In this document: positions 6,176 through 9,074 of the stretch, piece by piece
Layout: the number at the start of each line of letters is the position of its first letter
Numbering within the stretch: the stretch's first letter is position 1
Origin: an uncultured Oscillospiraceae bacterium
Lineage (GTDB): Bacteria > Bacillota > Clostridia > Oscillospirales > Oscillospiraceae
NCBI GenBank assembly: GCA_910579965.1
Contig: CAJTWF010000026.1
Coordinates: 33,553 to 42,626, forward strand
DNA: 9,074 bases
Direction of reading: 5' to 3'
Made by a program: the position numbers and the translations under genes
The notes under the pieces: model-generated
The model's input: only the letters and a program-made list of their open reading frames with translations
Database searches by the model: none
Told to the model about the DNA's origin: nothing

Positions 6176-6317
6176 AAATCGGTAAAGTTCGGCGGTTAAA
6201 ATAGCGCAGGACGGCGTTGTCGTCTTTGGCGGGCGTCAGCCCGCCTGCATCCTTCGCCTTGTCCTGCACCATTTTTCCTCGCCTCCTTTTTACCGCTTCT
6301 CAAGTGTGTCGACTATA
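6158..6317. mobile_element. Palindromic miniature inverted-repeat element (MITE) flanked by TA
   Basis: Terminal inverted repeats are 6157-6186 and the reverse complement of 6289-6318, matching at 25 of 30 positions without gaps (for example TATAGTC ends and inner CGGTAAA blocks). Symmetry continues inward: GCAGGAC (6206-6212) faces GTCCTGC (6261-6267). The centre is a perfect hairpin GGCGGGC-GTCA-GCCCGCC (6228-6245). The element proper is about 6160-6315 (156 bp), flanked by TA at 6158-6159 and 6316-6317, as expected for TA-targeting families such as IS630/Tc1-mariner (family assignment is inference). It has no transposase. It lies between the ASCH gene and the SbcD-like gene, supplies the ASCH stop codon, and as RNA would fold into a single long hairpin within the operon transcript. 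Confidence 0.82.
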
Positions 6318-6342
6318 TCCGGAGTAAACGGAGGAGAGAACC

Positions 6343-7437
6343 ATGCCTAAGATCATACATGCTGCGGACCTCCACCTGGACAGCGCCTTCGGCGGCCTGG
6401 GCCCGGAGAAGGCCCGGGAGCGCCGGCGGGAGAGCCGGGACCTGGTGGACCGGCTGGCGGAGCTGGCGGTCCGGGAGGGGGCGGAGACGGTGCTCCTGAG
6501 CGGGGACCTCTTCGATGGGGAGCGGGTCTATCCGGAGACCCTGGAGCGGCTGCGGTCCGCCCTGGCCCGGATGGCCTGCCCGGTGCTCATCGCCCCGGGC
6601 AACCACGATCCCTTCACCCCCCGCAGCCCCTACCAGCGGCTGGTCTGGCCGGAGAACGTACATATTTTCCGCCACGAGCAGCTGCGGGCGGTGGCCCTGC
6701 CGGATCTGGGGTGCGTGGTCCACGGCGCGGCCTTTGTGGGCCCGGACCGGACCAGTCAGGTCCTCTCCAACGTGGTCCTGCCCCCGGACGGACTGGTCCA
6801 CCTCCTCTGCCTCCACGGCGACGTGTCCGGCCCGGACAGCCGCTACGGCCCCGTCACCCGGGAGCAGATCGGCCTGTGCGGAGCGGACTATCTGGCCCTG
6901 GGCCACGTCCATCAGGCCAGCGGCCTCCAGCGCCAGGGCAGGACTTGGTGGGCCTATCCGGGCTGTCCGGAGGGCCGGGGCTTTGACGAGCTGGGGGAGA
7001 AGGGGGTGCTGGTGGGCACGGTGGACAAGGACGGCGCGGACCTCCGCTTTGTGCCCCTGTGCCTGCGGCGCTACCACATCCTCCAGGCGGACGTGACGGA
7101 TACCACCCCCGCCGAGGCCCTGGCGGCCTGTCTGCCGGAGACGGCGGGGCTGGACGTGTGCCGGGTGATCTTCACCGGCGAGGCGGAGGGCCAGGGGGTG
7201 GACCTGCCGGCCCTGGAGAGCGCCTTCCGGGACAGGGTCTACGCCCTGGAGCTGCGGGACCAGACCCGGCCGGCTCAGAGCATCTGGGCCCGGGCGGGAG
7301 AGGACTCCCTGCGGGGCCTGTTTCTGGGTGAGCTGCGCCGCCGGTACGAGGACGCGTCCACGGAGGAGGAGCGGCAGCAGATCACTCAGGCGGTCCGATT
7401 CGGCCTGGCGGCCCTGGAGGGACGGGACATCGGGTAG
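6343..7437 (+). CDS. SbcD/YhaO-like DNA repair exonuclease (calcineurin-type metallophosphoesterase)
   Basis: 364 residues. The phosphoesterase motifs run in order: DLHLDS (9-14, Asp9 and His11), SGDLFDG (53-59, Asp55), APGNHDPF (84-91), LHGDVSG (157-163) and GHVHQASG (187-194), followed by YPGCPEGRGFDE (205-216), the product-strand segment typical of SbcD/Mre11/YhaO. Residues 240-364 form the less conserved capping/C-terminal region. Such proteins are Mn-dependent nucleases that normally work with a coiled-coil ATPase (SbcC, or YhaN for YhaO) on DNA ends. No ATPase gene follows: 102 bases downstream an asparaginase begins. The length is a little below B. subtilis YhaO (about 408). The ATG has GGAGGAG (6330-6336) 6 bases upstream. 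Removing the mobile element before it would leave only 15 bases between the ASCH stop and this start, so it was probably the third gene of that operon. Confidence 0.9.
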   Translation: MPKIIHAADLHLDSAFGGLGPEKARERRRESRDLVDRLAELAVREGAETVLLSGDLFDGERVYPETLERLRSALARMACPVLIAPGNHDPFTPRSPYQRLVWPENVHIFRHEQLRAVALPDLGCVVHGAAFVGPDRTSQVLSNVVLPPDGLVHLLCLHGDVSGPDSRYGPVTREQIGLCGADYLALGHVHQASGLQRQGRTWWAYPGCPEGRGFDELGEKGVLVGTVDKDGADLRFVPLCLRRYHILQADVTDTTPAEALAACLPETAGLDVCRVIFTGEAEGQGVDLPALESAFRDRVYALELRDQTRPAQSIWARAGEDSLRGLFLGELRRRYEDASTEEERQQITQAVRFGLAALEGRDIG

Positions 7438-7539
7438 GCACCCCTGTCAAAAGAGGAGCTCCTTTCCTGAAAAGAGGTATTCCGGAAGCAAAAGCGGATT
7501 TCCCCGCTTATTAAATAAAATTGGATGGAGTAGACAACC

Positions 7540-8541
7540 ATGGAACAAAAAAAGATTCTGCTGATCGGCACCGGGGGCACCATCGCCTCCGAGATGGGGG
7601 AGAGCGGCCTTGCGCCGGAGCTGACCAGCGAGCAGCTGCTGCGCTATATCCCCGATATCTCCGGCATCTGCCAGGTGGAGTGTACCCAGCTCTTCAACCT
7701 GGACAGCACCAACATCCAGCCCAAGCACTGGGCCCGCGTGGCGGCGGCCATCCGGGCCAGCTACCGGGAGTACGACGGCTTCGTGGTCAGCCACGGCACG
7801 GATACCATGGCCTACACCGCCGCGGGTCTGAGCTACCTGATCCAGGGCAGTCCCAAGCCCATCGTCCTCACAGGCGCCCAGCGGCCCATCGGCTTTGAGA
7901 CCACCGACAGCAAGGAGAACCTGCGGGACGCCTTCACCGTGGCCGCATCGGACATGGCCGGGGTCATGCTGGTGTTCAACGGCAAGATCATCATGGGCAC
8001 CCGGGCCAGGAAGACCCGCAGCAAGAGCTTTGAGGCCTTCTCCAGCATCAACTACCCCCTTCTGGGCATGGTCCGGGACGGGCGGATCATCCGCTATATC
8101 CGGCCGGAGGCCCGTGCGGTGCCCCAGTTCTATGAGACGGTCAACCCCCGGGTGGCCCTTATGAAGCTGATTCCGGGGGCGGACTGCGGGGTGGCGGAGT
8201 ACCTGCTGGAGCGCAACGACGCGCTGATTATCGAGAGCTTCGGCGTGGGCGGCCTGCCCACCTACAAGGCTGGGGACTACTACGACACCGTGAAGGCCGG
8301 CCTGGAGGCGGGCAAGACCGTGGTGATGACCACCCAGGTGGAGAACGAGGGCAGCGATCTGGCCGTGTACCACGTGGGGGCGGGCATCAAGCGGAACCTG
8401 CCCATCCTGGAGGCCTACGACATGACCAGCGAGGCGGTGTGCGCCAAGCTGATGTGGATTCTGGGCCAGACCACGGACCGGGCCTGGGTCCAGGAGCTGT
8501 TCTACACGCCCGTGGCCTGCGACATCCTGGCGGGAAAGTAG
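7540..8541 (+). CDS. ansA: Type I (cytoplasmic-type) L-asparaginase
   Basis: 333 residues, the normal size for AnsA-type enzymes, with no signal peptide, so cytoplasmic. It converts L-asparagine to aspartate and ammonia. Active-site signature 1 is IGTGGTIAS (9-17, nucleophile Thr14). NLDSTNI (53-59) supplies the substrate-binding Ser56. Signature 2 is SHGTDTMAYTAA (84-95, Thr87 and Asp88). ARKTRSKSFEAFSS (156-169) carries the catalytic-type lysine (probably Lys158). The C-terminal domain has the conserved IESFGVGGLP (231-240). The ATG at 7540 has GGAG (7527-7530) 9 bases upstream. The 102-base gap before it is AT-richer than the genes and contains TATTAAATAAAAT, plausible as a -10 region, but no matching -35 was found. 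A weak 6-bp hairpin (7492-7509) precedes it. It is probably transcribed separately from the nuclease gene. Confidence 0.93.
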   Translation: MEQKKILLIGTGGTIASEMGESGLAPELTSEQLLRYIPDISGICQVECTQLFNLDSTNIQPKHWARVAAAIRASYREYDGFVVSHGTDTMAYTAAGLSYLIQGSPKPIVLTGAQRPIGFETTDSKENLRDAFTVAASDMAGVMLVFNGKIIMGTRARKTRSKSFEAFSSINYPLLGMVRDGRIIRYIRPEARAVPQFYETVNPRVALMKLIPGADCGVAEYLLERNDALIIESFGVGGLPTYKAGDYYDTVKAGLEAGKTVVMTTQVENEGSDLAVYHVGAGIKRNLPILEAYDMTSEAVCAKLMWILGQTTDRAWVQELFYTPVACDILAGK

Positions 8542-8595
8542 CGCCCATGTCGGGAAACAGGCTCTGACAAAAGCCCCCATCCGGCCTTGTGCTCC

Positions 8596-8626
8596 CGACG
8601 GAATAGAACAGATAGATATTCCGTCG
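8596..8626 (+). promoter_or_regulatory. Stem-loop immediately upstream of the TTG-start gene's ribosome binding site
   Basis: CGACGGAATA (8596-8605) and TATTCCGTCG (8617-8626) are exact inverse complements around an 11-base loop (8606-8616). The stem ends 3 bases before AAGGAGG (8630-8636). There is no T-run, so it is unlikely to be the ansA terminator. It could be an operator or a translational control hairpin for the following small gene. The surrounding gap 8542-8643 shows no clear promoter. Confidence 0.5.
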
Positions 8627-8643
8627 CATAAGGAGGCTCTTCA

Positions 8644-8922
8644 TTGAGCATATGCACATTTATAGCGTCGGATAGTCCATTATGCGAAGCAGCACCGCAA
8701 AAAGAATATCCGCTTGCTATTTGTGTTGATGAAGGCAGGGTATACGATGGTGGTGCAGATGATAACGCTTACCTTCATACTTTGCTGTTGGGCATATCGC
8801 CAATTATCAAACAGGCCCTAAGAGCCTGTTTAATATCTCGATGTGTATGGATTGGCGAGTGGATTTTTTGCCCTGCAAGGCAAAAATCCGCAGGCATCCT
8901 GACGGATGGCAAGGATTTTTAA
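8644..8922 (+). CDS. Truncated small protein of unknown function, reading frame running into a mobile element
   Basis: The frame starts with TTG (8644) placed 7 bases after a perfect AAGGAGG (8630-8636); no in-frame ATG lies nearby, so the TTG is preferred. The first 45-50 residues (MSICTFIASDSPLCEAAPQK, then EYPLAICVDEGRVYDGGADD) look like a genuine protein start. From memory they resemble a family of uncharacterised clostridial proteins that begin MSICT-IAS and contain a YDG-ADDN motif; this is recollection, not a search result. The coding character ends somewhere in about 8770-8800. From 8802 the sequence is transposon-end DNA, and residues after about 53 are translated inverted repeat, so the gene is probably 3'-truncated and likely a pseudogene. 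Its DNA is much AT-richer than the upstream genes, suggesting a different origin. No function is assigned. Confidence 0.5.
   Translation: MSICTFIASDSPLCEAAPQKEYPLAICVDEGRVYDGGADDNAYLHTLLLGISPIIKQALRACLISRCVWIGEWIFCPARQKSAGILTDGKDF
8802..8818 (-). repeat. Diverged transposon end, facing left, abutting the second MITE
   Basis: AATTATCAAACAGGCCC matches the right end of the adjacent element (8966-8982) at about 12 of 17 positions, including the core AAACAGG. It lies directly before the TAA at 8819-8821. It looks like the right end of an older related element whose body was deleted, which would explain the truncation of the gene at 8644. Its left boundary cannot be placed. Confidence 0.45.
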
Positions 8923-8985
8923 CGCAGTCAGGGCGGAAAATACGCCGCCAAGACGTGCGCGGGGAAGATTTTAAACAGGCTCTAA
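8819..8985. mobile_element. 161-bp MITE with 17-bp terminal inverted repeats and TAA target duplication
   Basis: The left end GAGCCTGTTTAATATCT (8822-8838) and right end AGATTTTAAACAGGCTC (8966-8982) are inverse complements with one mismatch. Identical TAA triplets flank the element (8819-8821 and 8983-8985). The interior has a hairpin TTTTTGCC-CTGCAA-GGCAAAAA (around 8863-8886) and no open frame of note. A 3-base TNA/TAA duplication with a GAG...CTGTTT end suits the IS5 group, but the family assignment is inference. The element is a non-autonomous relative of the element beginning at 8986. Confidence 0.78.
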
Positions 8986-9003
8986 GAGTCTGTTTAAAAT
9001 CTT

Positions 9004-9032
9004 TTGACAAAAGAGAGCGAGAGGCAGATAAT
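9004..9032 (+). promoter_or_regulatory. Consensus promoter inside the insertion-sequence end
   Basis: A perfect TTGACA (9004-9009) is followed after 17 bases by GATAAT (9027-9032), 5 of 6 to TATAAT. It starts 2 bases after the terminal repeat and points into the element, fitting a transposase promoter. Confidence 0.7.
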
Positions 9033-9060
9033 AGAGAAAAACAAGCGGGAGTTGGGGAAA

Positions 9061-9074
9061 ATGCGTCAATATCC
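9061..9074 (+). CDS. Start of a probable transposase (only the first codons visible)
   Basis: The ATG at 9061 follows GGGAG (9047-9051) and GGGG (9054-9057) and lies about 29 bases after the -10 at 9027-9032. The visible codons give M-R-Q-Y and then CC, which must be Pro. Many IS5-type transposases begin with a short M-x-x-Y-P-[ST]-D-L stretch, so the start fits, but four residues are far too few to prove identity. The call rests mainly on position inside the insertion-sequence end. Confidence 0.35.

Larger units (their letters stand above)
8986..9074 (+). mobile_element. Left end of a probable autonomous insertion sequence (continues beyond window)
   Basis: GAGTCTGTTTAAAATCT (8986-9002) repeats, in direct orientation, the terminal sequence of the preceding MITE. 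It differs from that element's right end (read in the same sense) at one position. It begins immediately after the TAA at 8983-8985. Behind it are a consensus promoter, a ribosome binding site and an ATG near the window edge, the arrangement expected at the transposase-proximal end of an IS. The body and right end are not visible. Confidence 0.55.

Noticed and set aside
7454..7463. Palindrome AGGAGCTCCT between the nuclease and asparaginase genes
   Set aside because: Ten bases with no loop and no positional relation to a promoter; expected by chance at this frequency.
7492..7509. Hairpin AAGCGG-ATTTCC-CCGCTT after the SbcD-like gene
   Set aside because: Only 6 bp and followed by ATTAAATAAAATT rather than a T-run; too weak to call as a terminator.
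7447..8580. Minus-strand frame of 377 codons opposite ansA
   Set aside because: Antisense shadow of the asparaginase, with no ribosome binding site or domain pattern.

Overview
The window is a GC-rich (roughly two-thirds G+C by eye) chromosomal segment of a Firmicute, most likely a clostridial member of the Oscillospiraceae type. This rests on AAGGAGG-type ribosome binding sites, a DivIVA-domain coiled-coil protein, a clostridial-style FeoB, a YmdB/TIGR00282 phosphoesterase, a YhaO/SbcD-type nuclease and type I asparaginase, all with strong G/C third-position bias. The genus assignment is inference from gene content.

Layout. (1) Bases 1-1401 hold the 3' end of a metal-trafficking operon: the last 151 residues of a COG0523/CobW GTPase with a His/Cys-rich tandem-repeat metal loop, followed by a second, divergent CobW-like P-loop protein that carries a C-terminal domain resembling that of DUF1980/TIGR03943 proteins. 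(2) Bases 1423-2265 hold a good sigma-A-type promoter and a DivIVA-family protein, closed by a strong stem-loop shared with the convergent feoB. (3) Bases 2327-4213 (minus) encode a FeoB-type ferrous iron transporter with no FeoA beside it in the window. (4) A divergent intergenic region carries a GC palindrome on the feoB side and a near-consensus promoter driving ymdB (4366-5139). (5) Bases 5242-7437 hold a YbaK/EbsC-type editing-domain gene, an ASCH-domain gene and a YhaO/SbcD-like nuclease gene. They look like one tight operon interrupted by a palindromic miniature mobile element of about 156 bp flanked by TA, which also supplies the ASCH stop codon. (6) Bases 7540-8541 encode a type I L-asparaginase. 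(7) Bases 8542-9074 are visibly different: AT-richer DNA with a truncated small gene (TTG start, strong ribosome binding site), a second miniature element of 161 bp with near-perfect 17-bp inverted ends flanked by TAA, and directly after it the left end of what looks like its autonomous relative, with a consensus promoter and the first codons of a probable transposase at the window edge.

The metal theme (CobW pair, FeoB) and the nucleic-acid quality-control theme (YbaK-like deacylase, ASCH, SbcD-like nuclease, YmdB phosphodiesterase) are each coherent. I see no CRISPR array, tRNA, rRNA or defence system. The most informative discoveries are the two miniature elements: the first can be removed in silico to restore a clean ASCH reading frame and operon spacing.
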